A stretch of 64,000 nt of DNA from Syntrophotalea carbinolica DSM 2380 (GTDB lineage Bacteria; Desulfobacterota; Desulfuromonadia; Desulfuromonadales; Syntrophotaleaceae). Made by a program: the position numbers and the translations under genes. The notes beneath the pieces are model-generated. The model did no database searches and was not told where the DNA came from. It was given only the letters and a program-made list of their open reading frames with translations. Location of the stretch: assembly GCF_000012885.1 (NCBI RefSeq), contig NC_007498.2, positions 2,760,001 to 2,824,000 of the forward strand, in the 5' to 3' direction. Below are positions 18,779 to 28,833 of this stretch, one piece after another (positions within the stretch are counted from its first letter, which is position 1; each line of letters begins with the position of its first letter).

Positions 18779-20887
18779 TCAATATTTCCCGAAGTCACTA
18801 TCATCCAGAGCGATCACCTCTTCGGGCTTGGTTTTGGCAGAAGGGGCCGGCAACGCCGGTTGTTCCTCAGGTTTGGAGCTTTTCTTGATTTCAGGCAGCG
18901 CCTTGGGAGAAGCTTGCACAACCATCTGGCCACCTGCCTGCCGAACGGTAAAGCGGGCAAGCATGATGCGCATCTGGTCCGCCTGGCCGGCCAACTCTTC
19001 GGCGGCAGCCGCACTCTCCTCGGCATTGGCGGTATTCTGCTGGGTCACCTGATCGATCTGCCCCAATCCCTGATTTATCTGTTCGATACCGGCGGCCTGT
19101 TCATTGGAAGCCGCGGCAATCTCGCTAATCAGGTCGGTGACCGTGGAAACCCCGTCGACGATCCCCTTCAAGGCAGTCGCCGTTTCGTCGGCGATATGTT
19201 TGCCGTTTTGTGTCTTGCCCACCGAACCTTCAATCAGATCTGCGGTCTCTCGGGCAGCTGTGGCACTGCGAGCCGCCAGACTGCGTACTTCCTCGGCGAC
19301 CACGGCAAAACCTTTACCGTGCTGACCGGCACGTGCCGCCTCGACAGCTGCATTGAGCGCCAACAGATTGGTTTGAAAAGCGATTTCGTCGATCACCTTG
19401 ATAATCTTGGAAATATTCTGTCCGGAAGCATTGATGTCTTCCATGGCGGTCACCATCTGCGCCATTTGCTGATTGCCTTTTTCCGCGGCATCTCGGGCAT
19501 GGGCCGCGAGTTGATTGGCTTTGGTCGCATTGTCGGCATTGAACCGGGTTTGAGAACCGAGCTCGACCATGGAAGCCGTGACCTCTTCAAGGGAGGACGC
19601 CGACTCTGTCGCCCCCTGGGATAAACTCTGGCTGCTGTCGGCGACCTGCCCCGAGCCGGCAGCGATCTGTTCGCCGGCCGACTGAACCTGGGATACCAGG
19701 TCGTTTAGACTGTCGGTCATGGTCACCAGCGCCTTGCCGAGGCGATCGCGATCCGAGGCCAACGTCACATCGACGGCCAGATTGCCCGAAGCGATCTGTT
19801 CGGCCAGACCGGCCTTATTTTCCAGACCATCGGCCATGCGATCAAGAGCCGTGGTCAGTACACCGATTTCGTCATCGCGATCCAGGTCAAGCCGCCGGGA
19901 GACATCGCCGGCTGTAATATCTTCGGCAAAAAGGACGCCAAGCTGCAGCGCATTGACAATGGAACGTGCGATCATATAAATAACCGCACCCACGGCCAGC
20001 AAAGTCAATAGAGTCACCATGATGGTGAGATTACGGATGTGCGCGACAGGAGCGAAGATATCGGCCATTTCGGCACCGGCCGCCACGACCCAGCCGGTTT
20101 TCCCCACCCGCTGGTACGCCACCATTTTTTCTTTGCCCAGCCACTGATACTTTTGCACACCCCGCTCGTTGCCCAGCAGGTTCTTACCCCACGTATATTC
20201 GGAAATGCCTTTGTCCAGGATATTTTCCGCTACGGGGTGCGCGATAAAGGTGCCCCTTCCATCCACCATGTAGGCATAGCCAAGCTTACCGATTTGAATC
20301 GGGTCGATATAGTTCTTGTTAAATCGTTCCAGATCTACGGAACCGAGACAGATGCCGACGGTACGGCCCTCGACAACGACCGGCACCGCAACCACGAAGG
20401 TCGGTTTGCCATTCGATTTATCCCGAATCACATTGGAAATGGCGGTCCGTCCGGTCATGGCCTCCCGAAAATACTGACGCTGCGACAGATCCATATGTCC
20501 GACCACAGTCGAATCCGAAGCTGCGACCACGGTCCCGTCGGCTCCGGTTACCGCCACCAAATAAAAGCGATCCAGATCATCGAACATCTGCCGCAGCGCT
20601 TTGTTTGCGCCGGCGGTTGCATTTAAAGAACCACCGCCGCGCTGAGCAAACAGATCGAGTGTGACCTGACGTTTGCTCATCATGGTCACGGCGCCGGTGA
20701 CCTCTTCCACAAAGCCGTCGACCTGTGTCCCCAAACCGGACGAAACCTGGGTGATTTGCGCCTGGATAAGATCCTCCAGTGCTGACTTGGCGGCACCAAA
20801 AGACAGCCATCCGGTCAGGGCCATACCAAGCAAAATCACGGAAAAACTGGGTAACAACAACTTGCCTCGAAGATTAAGTTTCATCAT
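18779..20887 (-). CDS. Methyl-accepting chemotaxis protein with dCache sensor
   Basis: Transmembrane chemoreceptor of 702 residues. It has a first membrane helix at about 8-28, a double-Cache periplasmic ligand-binding domain ([34 protein letters not shown]), a second helix near 290-310, a HAMP linker, and a cytoplasmic signalling domain with the hairpin tip [20 protein letters not shown]. The tail is Pro/Lys/Ala-rich and ends [12 protein letters not shown]. An aromatic-terminated tail might be a tether for adaptation enzymes, though it does not match the classic NWETF pentapeptide. The ligand is unknown; Cache domains often bind amino or organic acids. The start follows AGGAGCGT, and a second ATG lies immediately after. 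Confidence 0.93.
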   Translation of the reverse strand: MMKLNLRGKLLLPSFSVILLGMALTGWLSFGAAKSALEDLIQAQITQVSSGLGTQVDGFVEEVTGAVTMMSKRQVTLDLFAQRGGGSLNATAGANKALRQMFDDLDRFYLVAVTGADGTVVAASDSTVVGHMDLSQRQYFREAMTGRTAISNVIRDKSNGKPTFVVAVPVVVEGRTVGICLGSVDLERFNKNYIDPIQIGKLGYAYMVDGRGTFIAHPVAENILDKGISEYTWGKNLLGNERGVQKYQWLGKEKMVAYQRVGKTGWVVAAGAEMADIFAPVAHIRNLTIMVTLLTLLAVGAVIYMIARSIVNALQLGVLFAEDITAGDVSRRLDLDRDDEIGVLTTALDRMADGLENKAGLAEQIASGNLAVDVTLASDRDRLGKALVTMTDSLNDLVSQVQSAGEQIAAGSGQVADSSQSLSQGATESASSLEEVTASMVELGSQTRFNADNATKANQLAAHARDAAEKGNQQMAQMVTAMEDINASGQNISKIIKVIDEIAFQTNLLALNAAVEAARAGQHGKGFAVVAEEVRSLAARSATAARETADLIEGSVGKTQNGKHIADETATALKGIVDGVSTVTDLISEIAAASNEQAAGIEQINQGLGQIDQVTQQNTANAEESAAAAEELAGQADQMRIMLARFTVRQAGGQMVVQASPKALPEIKKSSKPEEQPALPAPSAKTKPEEVIALDDSDFGKY

Positions 20888-21412
20888 ACGCTCCTGTCAT
20901 CCCTTGCAAAGATCAACGCGAATTCGGTAATTTCAAAACACCTGGCCACCAAAACACCCTCCCTTGAAAACCACATCGTGTCCGAGGGCAAACCGCCAGC
21001 TTCCGGTTGCGCCCCCACCGTTTCAACGAATACGGAAATAGCGTTTACATGAAATTCGACGATCGAATGAGCAATAGGCATGCCACGGGTTGTTTCCACT
21101 TCCCTGATAACTAATGAGATAAGACATAATTTTACAGCTCAAACAGGGCCTTAGATGAGAGACATCCCATCCGCCTCCCAAAAAAACGACTTTATCTTCG
21201 CCTTTCGAAGCCAAAGATAATGAGCCGTATACAACACTCTCCTCCCTTTTCCGGCCCGCCTGACACGCCCCATTCCTGTAGATTCCGCATGTCACACCCC
21301 TAACCGTCGAGAATCACATCTCAAAACCATCTCGACCGACCAAACTGACGACATGACTGTGGCACCGAACAAACGGCCGTGGGGCTTAGCCCGGCATATT
21401 TGCAGCCCGAAT
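20888..21412. other. Non-coding region upstream of the receptor gene
   Basis: About 525 bases between the receptor start and the terminator of the sigma-54 regulator operon. A 71-codon minus-strand frame ends at the receptor start codon (20884-21099), but its sequence has no family features and no ribosome-binding site. No tRNA or clear riboswitch was recognised. The region probably holds the receptor promoter. Confidence 0.4.
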
Positions 21413-21454
21413 AAAAAAAGGGGCGGCAAACCGTGTGGTTTACCGCCCCTTTTT
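21413..21454 (-). terminator. Bidirectional intrinsic terminator
   Basis: A 13-base stem (ggggcggcaaacc with ggtttaccgcccc, one mismatch) around GTGT is flanked by A7 on the left and T5 on the right, so it can act in both directions. On the minus strand it ends the kinase/sigma-54 regulator transcript. Confidence 0.85.
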
Positions 21455-21566
21455 AATGCTATAAGGATACTATCTTGCCTGTCGTGCCCTTCGCGCCCCA
21501 TATCTAATGTCTCATGCGGTCGATCCTGTCTTGAATTTCTGCGTCACGCCCGCACGACCTCTTCGC

Positions 21567-21586
21567 CGAGCAGGCATGCCTGCTCG
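21567..21586. repeat. 20-bp perfect palindrome
   Basis: cgagcaggcatgcctgctcg is fully self-complementary with no loop. It sits 50 bases past the stop codon of the sigma-54 regulator. A dimeric protein site or a recombination/REP-like remnant is possible; no second copy was noticed in the window. Confidence 0.6.
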
Positions 21587-21635
21587 CCGCTGCATAGCAT
21601 CAAAAACAAAGCAGGATCTGCTGTCTGTCCGGCTG

Positions 21636-23363
21636 TCAGACTTGTGCGAAAGGCTCGACCAGCCCGAACTTCTCGATCTTACGGTACAAGGTCTTGCGAT
21701 CAATGCCCAAAAGACGAGCGGCCTTGGCCTTATTCCAATCGGTTTTGTCCAAAGCGGCCAGGATCTGCTGCTGTTCCTGCTCCTCCGAGTCAGCACAGTA
21801 TTTACCGACAGCCTGCTCGCCCTGAAGAATTTCTTCCGGAACATGGGCCAGAGACGCCAGAGGCTCGGTACAGTGAATCAGGATGTGTTCGATGGCATGC
21901 TCCAACTGGCGCACATTGCCAGGCCAGTCATACGCCTGCATCGCCCGCATAACCTCCTGGTCGACACCTTGAAGATTGCGGCCGAGCACCTCGTTGTATC
22001 GTTGAATGAAATGATCCACCATCGGGGGGATATCTTCCTTGCGCTCCCGAAGTGGGGGTAAAGCCAAAGTGATAACCTTGAGGCGATAATAGAGGTCCTG
22101 GCGGAACTCGCCGGAGCGGACTTTTTCTTCAAGGTCCTGATTGGTGGCGGCAACAATGCGCACATCGACCTTGACCGGCGTCGAATCGCCGATGCGTTCG
22201 ACCTCTTTTTCCTGCAGCACTCTCAACAACCGCAGCTGCATGCGCGGAGAGATATCACCGATCTCATCGAGAAAGATCGTCCCCCCATCGGCTTTTTGAA
22301 AACGGCCGACATGATCCTTAACCGCTCCGGTGAAGGATCCTTTGACATGCCCGAAGAGTTCGCTTTCCAACAGCGTATCGGACAGAGCGGCGCAGTTCAC
22401 CTTGACCAGAGGCCGGTTTTTGCGAGGTCCGGAAAGATGCAGAGCTTCGGCCACCAGTTCTTTCCCGGTGCCACTCTCGCCGAGAATCAGCACCGTCGAG
22501 GGAACCTGCGCCAGCGTTTCGATCAGACCGAATACCTGCTGCATTTTGGAACTGGTAGCTATCATGCGATGAAAAGACTGGCGCTTGTTAAGGCTGCGCT
22601 CCAAATCGTCGAGACGGGTTTCATCACGCACCACCATCACGGCGCCAAAAACATCGCCCTCCTTGTTTTGCAGCGGCGAGGTCGACAAGGAAACCACCTG
22701 CCCGGCCCGCTCGAGATGTTCGCACTCCATGCGCTTAAGTTCCATGGATTTGCCTTCCTCGAGGGTGCGCGTCAAAAGGTCGCGGCACGTTCCGGCGCAA
22801 GGCATGGACAATGCGTCGATCTTTTCGCCGCGATCATCCTTGCTCCAGCCGCACAGGCGGCTGGCCGCCTGGTTAAAATCCGTAACGCAGCCCGATGCAT
22901 CCACGGACAGCAAACCGTCTTTCACACTTTCGAAAATGGCGGCAAGATTGGTTCGGGTATTCGCCTCTCGATCGATGGCCTGCTTGTACTTGAGCGCGGA
23001 ACGGGCCACCTGCAACAGATCTTTTTTAACCACCGGTTTGGAAATATAATCGTAGGCTCCCAGACGCACAGCCTCAGCGGCGGTATCGACATTGGGAAAG
23101 CCGGTGATCATAACCACCGGGGTGCTCTGATCGTATTCCCGTAAAGATCGAAGCACCTCCAGCCCGGTGCGACCGCCAAGCACGATATCCGAAAACACCA
23201 GATCATATTCACCTTGTCGCAACAAGCTCACGGCCTCGTCGAATTCTGCTGCGGTTGAAACATCATAACCTTCCGCGGCCAGAAAACGCTCGAAGCTGAA
23301 GCGCAGGCACTTTTCATCGTCGATAACCAGAATTCTGGCAGGGCTGTCGGCATTACGAGTCAT
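21636..23363 (-). CDS. Sigma-54-dependent response regulator with PAS domain
   Basis: NtrC-class activator of 575 residues. A receiver domain (phospho-acceptor Asp59 in LVFSDIVLG, then ISKPV) is followed by a PAS domain at about 140-260 carrying several Cys (MPCAGTC, MECEH). The AAA+ domain has Walker A GESGTGKELVAEAL, the sigma-54 contact loop GSFTGA (usual form GAFTGA) and Walker B GGTIFLDEIGD. It ends in a Fis-type helix-turn-helix (AKAARLLGIDRKTLYRKI). The start is the ATG after AGAGGAAACCC and overlaps the kinase stop by 11 bases, so the two form a coupled two-component pair. Targets are unknown. Confidence 0.93.
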   Translation of the reverse strand: MTRNADSPARILVIDDEKCLRFSFERFLAAEGYDVSTAAEFDEAVSLLRQGEYDLVFSDIVLGGRTGLEVLRSLREYDQSTPVVMITGFPNVDTAAEAVRLGAYDYISKPVVKKDLLQVARSALKYKQAIDREANTRTNLAAIFESVKDGLLSVDASGCVTDFNQAASRLCGWSKDDRGEKIDALSMPCAGTCRDLLTRTLEEGKSMELKRMECEHLERAGQVVSLSTSPLQNKEGDVFGAVMVVRDETRLDDLERSLNKRQSFHRMIATSSKMQQVFGLIETLAQVPSTVLILGESGTGKELVAEALHLSGPRKNRPLVKVNCAALSDTLLESELFGHVKGSFTGAVKDHVGRFQKADGGTIFLDEIGDISPRMQLRLLRVLQEKEVERIGDSTPVKVDVRIVAATNQDLEEKVRSGEFRQDLYYRLKVITLALPPLRERKEDIPPMVDHFIQRYNEVLGRNLQGVDQEVMRAMQAYDWPGNVRQLEHAIEHILIHCTEPLASLAHVPEEILQGEQAVGKYCADSEEQEQQQILAALDKTDWNKAKAARLLGIDRKTLYRKIEKFGLVEPFAQV

Positions 23364-26300
23364 GGGTTTCCTCTGATGCTGCGGGGAGAGCGAAGGTGAC
23401 CATCGTATAGTGGCCCTCCTTGCTGTCGATGACAATTTCCCCATGGTGATCTTTGATGATACCGTGGCTGATGCTCAGCCCCAGCCCGGTACCCTCTCCG
23501 CTCGGCTTGGTTGTATAAAACGGATCGAGAATCTTGTGCAGGGAACTTTCGGGAATGCCGGTACCCTGATCGCGAACGGACAGGTGAACCATCTGCTGTC
23601 CCTGCTCCATGCAGGTTGAAGCTTTGATAAGCAGGGTCTTATCCGGATGCACTGTCGGATATTTCTTGTTAAGCGCATAGCGGGCGTTACTCAACAAATT
23701 GAGAAGAACCTGCTGAATTTCCTGGGCATGGGCCACCACTTCGGGCAGGTCGGGCGGCACCTCGACCTGCAAATGAATACCATCCTTGCGCAACTGCGAT
23801 TCGGTCAGAGCCAGGGAACAGGCCAGCGTATCCCAGAGGGCGACCCGATCCTTGTGCTCCTTGCGGGCCCTGGCAAAAGCCAGCAGATTGCGTACAATGT
23901 TGGCGACCCGCTCCCCTTCCTCGATGATGCCGCGCAGGATATCCAGATCATCCTTTTCGATATCGAGACTGTCGGCAAGCAGCTGGGCATAATTGATAAT
24001 GCCGTTGATGGGATTGTTGATTTCGTGCGCCACCCCGGCAGCCAGTTCGCCCAGTGAAGCCAGCTGCCCGGTACGCAGGGATTCCTCGCGCAATTGAATC
24101 TGCCGAGTGATATCGTTGGTGTAGCGAATAACCTGCACCGTATTGCCTACTTTGTCCTTGACGGGGAAAGTCCGCACCTCCCAGCTGCGACCGTCCTGCG
24201 TCTTGAAGACCACCTTTTGCTGCACACCGGTACGGAAACTGGCCATCACCGGACACTCTTCCAGATGACAGGAACAGTTGCCCCACAGGGTACAGCATTT
24301 CTTTCCCGGAATCTCCCGAATGGGATAGCCGAGCATATTGGCGGTACTCAGATTGGCCCGCAGCACGGTGCGATCCGGGGCAATCAATGCGATAGAATCG
24401 GGTATGCCATCGAGAAGAGTCTGGTATTCTCGATACAACCGTTTGAACTTCTTTTCACTTTGGCGCAAAGCCTGTTCCGCCACAATCCGGTCGGAAATAT
24501 CGATGGCCACACCACGCACCCCGACAATACGCCCTTTTATTACCATGGGCGAAACCGAAATCATCACCTTGAAACGAAAACCGTTGCGCGCCTCGATCAG
24601 ACATTCATTGGCATTGATCGTTTCACCGCCAAGAACGCTTTGAAAAGCATCTGTCAAGGCATCGCGGTCCGAGCTTGCCAACAGATCGAAAACGCTAATG
24701 CCCTGTTGAAGATCAGCATCATCGCAGCCGATCATCTCCAAAGTGACCCGATTGGCAAAAGTCAGCCGGCCGAGGGTATCGGTCTCGAAAACCGACTGCG
24801 GCAACAGGTCTGCGGTATCCCGGAACCGCGATTCGCTTTCGCGCAAATCCTCTTCGACTTTTTTGCGCTGGGTGATATCCAGACCGACAGCCTGCACCTC
24901 GGTGACTTCACCGAGTTCCCCCACGATGGCCGTATTGCTCCAGCGATACCAATGGCTGCTGCCATCATCCTGAAGGATAGGGGTTTCATGATAAAGCGTC
25001 CCGGGATTGTTCAGCAGGGTCCGGATATGTTCATCCATGGAGGATCGGACCTCTTCCGACATTCGATCTATGAACTTCCGTCCCAATAACTCCTCAGGCT
25101 TTTTTTTAAAAAGACGGCAATACGCCTCATTGACATACGTCAGGGTCGTATCGGGTAACCAGCGGCACACCGCTTCAGCCTGGGTTTGCACCAGGGCCCG
25201 GTAACGCTCCTCGTTGCGACGCAACTCCTCATCGGCCTGCCGACGCTCGGTAACATCACGAAGACCGGCAATAGCCTTCAACTTATTCCCTTGCTGCCAC
25301 AGCGACAGAGACAACTCGACGTAAAACTGCTCGCCATTGCTGCGCAAGGCGGGCAGTTCGATATTCTGGCCGAGTAGATCGGATTCATGGGCTCGGGTAA
25401 AAAAAGACACCAGGTTTTGCCGGTGACGTTCGCGCAGGTGCTCAGGAATCAGACGATCGAGAGGCTGACCGACCATTTCTTCTTCGGTATAACCGAACAT
25501 CTTTTCGGCGGCAGGGTTGAAAACCACCACCAGCCCCTGTTCATTGACGCCGATCAAAGCATCGCTGATCACCCTGACCACAGCTTGAAAGCGTTTTTCG
25601 CTCCAGGTAAGAGACTGACGAATAAGTTTGAGGGAGCGTAACCGGGGCAGCACCAGGATGAGCAGAATAATCTGCAGAAGCAGAAACAGAAGCCCCCCCA
25701 ACACCAGATGCGAACGGACGCCGAAAACCTGAGGTGTCCCATCCAGAAGCATACTGCCTTGGGGTAATATGCTCAGGGGAATCTGCCAGCGTTTAAGAGC
25801 CGCAACCGAGAAAACATACCGGGTGGTATTGACCTCGAACGGCCCCTCTTTGCCGATGGTGTCCAGGCCCAGTACCTTATCCATAAAAACATGGGCGGCA
25901 GCCTGCCCTTGCGCAAAACCGTCGACCACGCTCCCGCCGAGGACACCGTCGGTGAGATAATTGGTGCCCATGGTTAATATCTTGAACTTTCCCGCTTCCG
26001 ACAACATCTGAATCGCCAACGGAATCGGCACCGGTCCGCCATCCGGCCCGAGAAGTCCGCCCAGGGTCGTAAGGACGACGGTGCCTTCGCCCTTGACGGA
26101 CAGCTTGCTCCGGAGTCCGGACATGGTTTTATCCGCCACAAATTCATAATCGAGATCGGGGAAGTGTCGCCCCATCTCCGCCGCAATGTGGCTGGCGATG
26201 AGATTGTGGGAAGTGCAGTTGTCACCCAGGAAATAAATTTTCTTCAGCATCGGATCCATGGCAAGAGCCAACCGGACATTACCGAGAATATCCTTGCGTT

Positions 26301-26769
26301 CGTACACCCCCATGAAGCTCTTCGGATTCAGCTGTTGTTCTAGCCACAGGTTATTGATACCGCTGAATATGACAGGTACGTCGGGAAACAGGCAGTCGCG
26401 GTAGCGGATCAAAAACACCAGGGCATTGTCATCGGTGGCGTAAATGGCATCGGGATGGTAACCACGGAATTTTTTTTGCAGATATGCAGCGAAAAAGGCC
26501 TCGTAATCTGCGTCGTATTCGTTACGCTTGGTGTCCAGATATTCGGCAAAACAAGACACCTGGTACTGCGAGGCATCTTGTTTGAGGGCCGCGACAAAGC
26601 CGGCATGCTGATTTCGAGTCCAGGCATATTCGGCATGGTAGGAATGCAGCACCAGAAGGCTCAGGTCACCGGCTGCCACCTTGCCGGGACACAACGCTCC
26701 GGTCAGCAAAACAACTCCCAGGCACAACACTGCCAAACTCTTTGCTGTAAAATCACAAGAAACACGCAC
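23353..26769 (-). CDS. Periplasmic-binding-domain multi-PAS sensor histidine kinase
   Basis: Membrane sensor of about 1138 residues. A signal sequence (ending near CPGKVAAGD) precedes a periplasmic domain of the ABC substrate-binding type (LLVLHSYHAEYAWTRNQHAGF). A membrane helix (LVLGGLLFLLLQIILLILVLP) and four PAS domains follow, the last with a Cys cluster (GKKCCTLWGNCSCHLEECPV). HisKA has HEINNPINGIINYAQL with His915, and the ATPase domain has GTGLGLSISHGII. The frame runs 16 codons further upstream to an ATG, but that ATG lies inside the pgi terminator hairpin. The GTG giving VRVSCDF is therefore preferred. It is paired with the overlapping sigma-54 regulator. Confidence 0.9.
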   Translation of the reverse strand: MRVSCDFTAKSLAVLCLGVVLLTGALCPGKVAAGDLSLLVLHSYHAEYAWTRNQHAGFVAALKQDASQYQVSCFAEYLDTKRNEYDADYEAFFAAYLQKKFRGYHPDAIYATDDNALVFLIRYRDCLFPDVPVIFSGINNLWLEQQLNPKSFMGVYERKDILGNVRLALAMDPMLKKIYFLGDNCTSHNLIASHIAAEMGRHFPDLDYEFVADKTMSGLRSKLSVKGEGTVVLTTLGGLLGPDGGPVPIPLAIQMLSEAGKFKILTMGTNYLTDGVLGGSVVDGFAQGQAAAHVFMDKVLGLDTIGKEGPFEVNTTRYVFSVAALKRWQIPLSILPQGSMLLDGTPQVFGVRSHLVLGGLLFLLLQIILLILVLPRLRSLKLIRQSLTWSEKRFQAVVRVISDALIGVNEQGLVVVFNPAAEKMFGYTEEEMVGQPLDRLIPEHLRERHRQNLVSFFTRAHESDLLGQNIELPALRSNGEQFYVELSLSLWQQGNKLKAIAGLRDVTERRQADEELRRNEERYRALVQTQAEAVCRWLPDTTLTYVNEAYCRLFKKKPEELLGRKFIDRMSEEVRSSMDEHIRTLLNNPGTLYHETPILQDDGSSHWYRWSNTAIVGELGEVTEVQAVGLDITQRKKVEEDLRESESRFRDTADLLPQSVFETDTLGRLTFANRVTLEMIGCDDADLQQGISVFDLLASSDRDALTDAFQSVLGGETINANECLIEARNGFRFKVMISVSPMVIKGRIVGVRGVAIDISDRIVAEQALRQSEKKFKRLYREYQTLLDGIPDSIALIAPDRTVLRANLSTANMLGYPIREIPGKKCCTLWGNCSCHLEECPVMASFRTGVQQKVVFKTQDGRSWEVRTFPVKDKVGNTVQVIRYTNDITRQIQLREESLRTGQLASLGELAAGVAHEINNPINGIINYAQLLADSLDIEKDDLDILRGIIEEGERVANIVRNLLAFARARKEHKDRVALWDTLACSLALTESQLRKDGIHLQVEVPPDLPEVVAHAQEIQQVLLNLLSNARYALNKKYPTVHPDKTLLIKASTCMEQGQQMVHLSVRDQGTGIPESSLHKILDPFYTTKPSGEGTGLGLSISHGIIKDHHGEIVIDSKEGHYTMVTFALPAASEETHDS

Positions 26770-26794
26770 GATGATGCCCGCCTTTTTACTCAAT

Positions 26795-26834
26795 AAAAAA
26801 ATGGCAGGATACCACACCCAGGCGGTATCCTGCC
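26795..26834 (-). terminator. Intrinsic terminator of pgi
   Basis: An 11-base perfect stem (ggcaggatacc with ggtatcctgcc) is followed on the minus strand by ATTTTTTT. It lies about 75 bases past the pgi stop codon and overlaps the first open codons upstream of the kinase gene. Confidence 0.9.
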
Positions 26835-26910
26835 AAACTCATCGACCATAAAACTTTAAATCTTAAGATAAAACAGACCGAACGCCGCCATATCAATGGC
26901 AGAGTTCAAT

Positions 26911-28557
26911 TCAAACCGGTAAAACCTGCTTGCCCCATACACGACGGATCAAAGCTGCCGTCGAGGCATCGTGTCCCTGCGTGGGATCCTCTTCCCGCAA
27001 CTCCGTAAGAATCGCTCCGGCCAACTGCTTGCCGAGCTCCACCCCCCATTGATCGAAGGAATTAATCCCCCACAAAGCCCCCTGGACATAGATTTTATGC
27101 TCATACAAGGCCAGTAGCATGCCGAGGGTCCTTGGGGTAAGCCGATCAAACATCAACAGATTGCTGGGCCGGTTGCCGGGAAAACCCCGATGCGGAGCAA
27201 GACGCAGAACAGTCGCGTCGTCCAGCCCCTGCTGCTGCATTTGCTGCACGGCTTCGGCCTCCGTACGCCCGCGCATCAGCGCCTCGCTCTGGGCCAGACA
27301 GTTGGCCACCAGTATGTCATGGTTTTCGGCGAGGGAATAATGGCTGCGCACCGGCACCAGAAAATCGACCGGTATCAGTCGCGTCCCCTGATGCAGCAAT
27401 TGAAAAAACGCATGTTGCCCATTGGTTCCGGGCTCGCCCCAGACCACCGGACCGGTATCGAAGGACACGCTGTCACCGTCGCAGGTCGTACCTTTGCCGT
27501 TGCTCTCCATATCGGCCTGCTGCAAATAGGTCGGCAGACTCTTCAGATGCTGGGCATAGGGTACGATGGCCTGACTGGCGGTACCAAAAAGATTGATATA
27601 CCAGACGCCCAGAAGCCCCATGATGACCGGCAGGTTTTTCTCCAGCGGTGCACTGCGAAAATGTTCATCCATGGCATGGGCACCGGCCAGCAGTTCCTCG
27701 AAACGATCCATGCCCACGCCCAGGGCGATGGACAGGCCGATGGCGGACCACAGCGAATAACGGCCGCCAACCCAATCCCAGAAAGTGAACATGTTGTCCG
27801 GATCGATACCGAACTGTTGCACCCGCTGGCGATGAGACGAAATGGCCACGAAATGACGCGCGACATGCTCCGCCCCCTGGGCAGCCCGCATAAACCAGTC
27901 CCGGGCGGCATGAGCATTGGCCAGGGTTTCCTGCGTACCGAAGGTCTTGGAGGCAATCAGAAACAGGGTCGTCTCCGGTTGCAAGTCCTTTAGCGTATCG
28001 AGCAGCTCGGCCGGATCGATATTGGAAACGAAGTGGACCCTTATGCCAGGGTGATGGTAAGGCGTCAATGCCTCCATCACCATGCGCGGGCCAAGGTCGG
28101 AGCCCCCGATACCGATGTTGACCACATCGCGAATCGGCTCACCGGTATAACCGCGCCAGGCACCGGAATGGACCTGTTCGACGAACCTGCGCATCTGCGC
28201 CAACACCGCGTTGACCCGGGGCATGACATCTTCCCCGTCAACATGGATGGCGCGGCCGGAGCGGTTGCGCAAAGCCACGTGAAGGGCCGGTCGCTGTTCC
28301 GAACAATTGATCGGTTCTCCCGCAAACATCCGGGCGATGTTATCCTCGAGGCCGCGCTCGCGGGCGAGGTCACACAACAGTTTAACGGTTTGATCGTTGA
28401 TACGGTTTTTGGAATAGTCGAACAAAAGATCTTCCAACGAAAGGGAAAAACGTTGAAACCTCTCAGAATCCTGTGTGAACAGATCGCGCATGTGCAACGG
28501 GGATATTTTCCGGTAGTGTTCCTGCAAATGTTGCCACGCCTGCGTGTCGGTCAGCAC
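26911..28557 (-). CDS. pgi: Glucose-6-phosphate isomerase
   Basis: Interconverts glucose-6-phosphate and fructose-6-phosphate (glycolysis/gluconeogenesis). From the GTG behind a textbook AGGAGG the protein is 548 residues, practically the E. coli length; the 39 codons further upstream are not homologous-looking. PGI signatures are present: [13 protein letters not shown], the [13 protein letters not shown] block, [17 protein letters not shown] and the catalytic-base region MESNGKG. Near the end, [17 protein letters not shown] is the second PROSITE-type signature. It is transcribed alone, with its own terminator. Confidence 0.97.
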
Positions 28558-28756
28558 CTTGCCTCCTCTGTGAATATCTGGTTCCTTTGCAATCCGGATT
28601 GACCAGGCGACGCCGCAACCTGTCAAAGATCTCCATAAAACCAGATAAAAGCCCGTATTTCCGCCGATCGGCAATAATTGACCAAAACCAAAACAGAGTC
28701 AAAAACTTTTTGATCTTTCATCGGCAGCCTGAATATTATCAGACTAAGTAAGCCAT

Positions 28757-28793
28757 AAAAATGGCCGATTTCCAGTTACAACGGAAATCGGCC
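28757..28793 (-). terminator. Intrinsic terminator of ispG
   Basis: An 11-base perfect stem (ggccgatttcc with ggaaatcggcc) around nine bases, followed on the minus strand by ATTTTT. It lies about 40 bases past the ispG stop codon. Confidence 0.88.
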
Positions 28794-28833
28794 GGTATTT
28801 TCCTGAGCCAAATACGGTTTGAGATCGCAAGTT

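Noticed and set aside
20884-21099. 71-codon minus-strand frame that overlaps the chemoreceptor start by four bases
   Set aside because: No ribosome-binding site, no family features and atypical composition.
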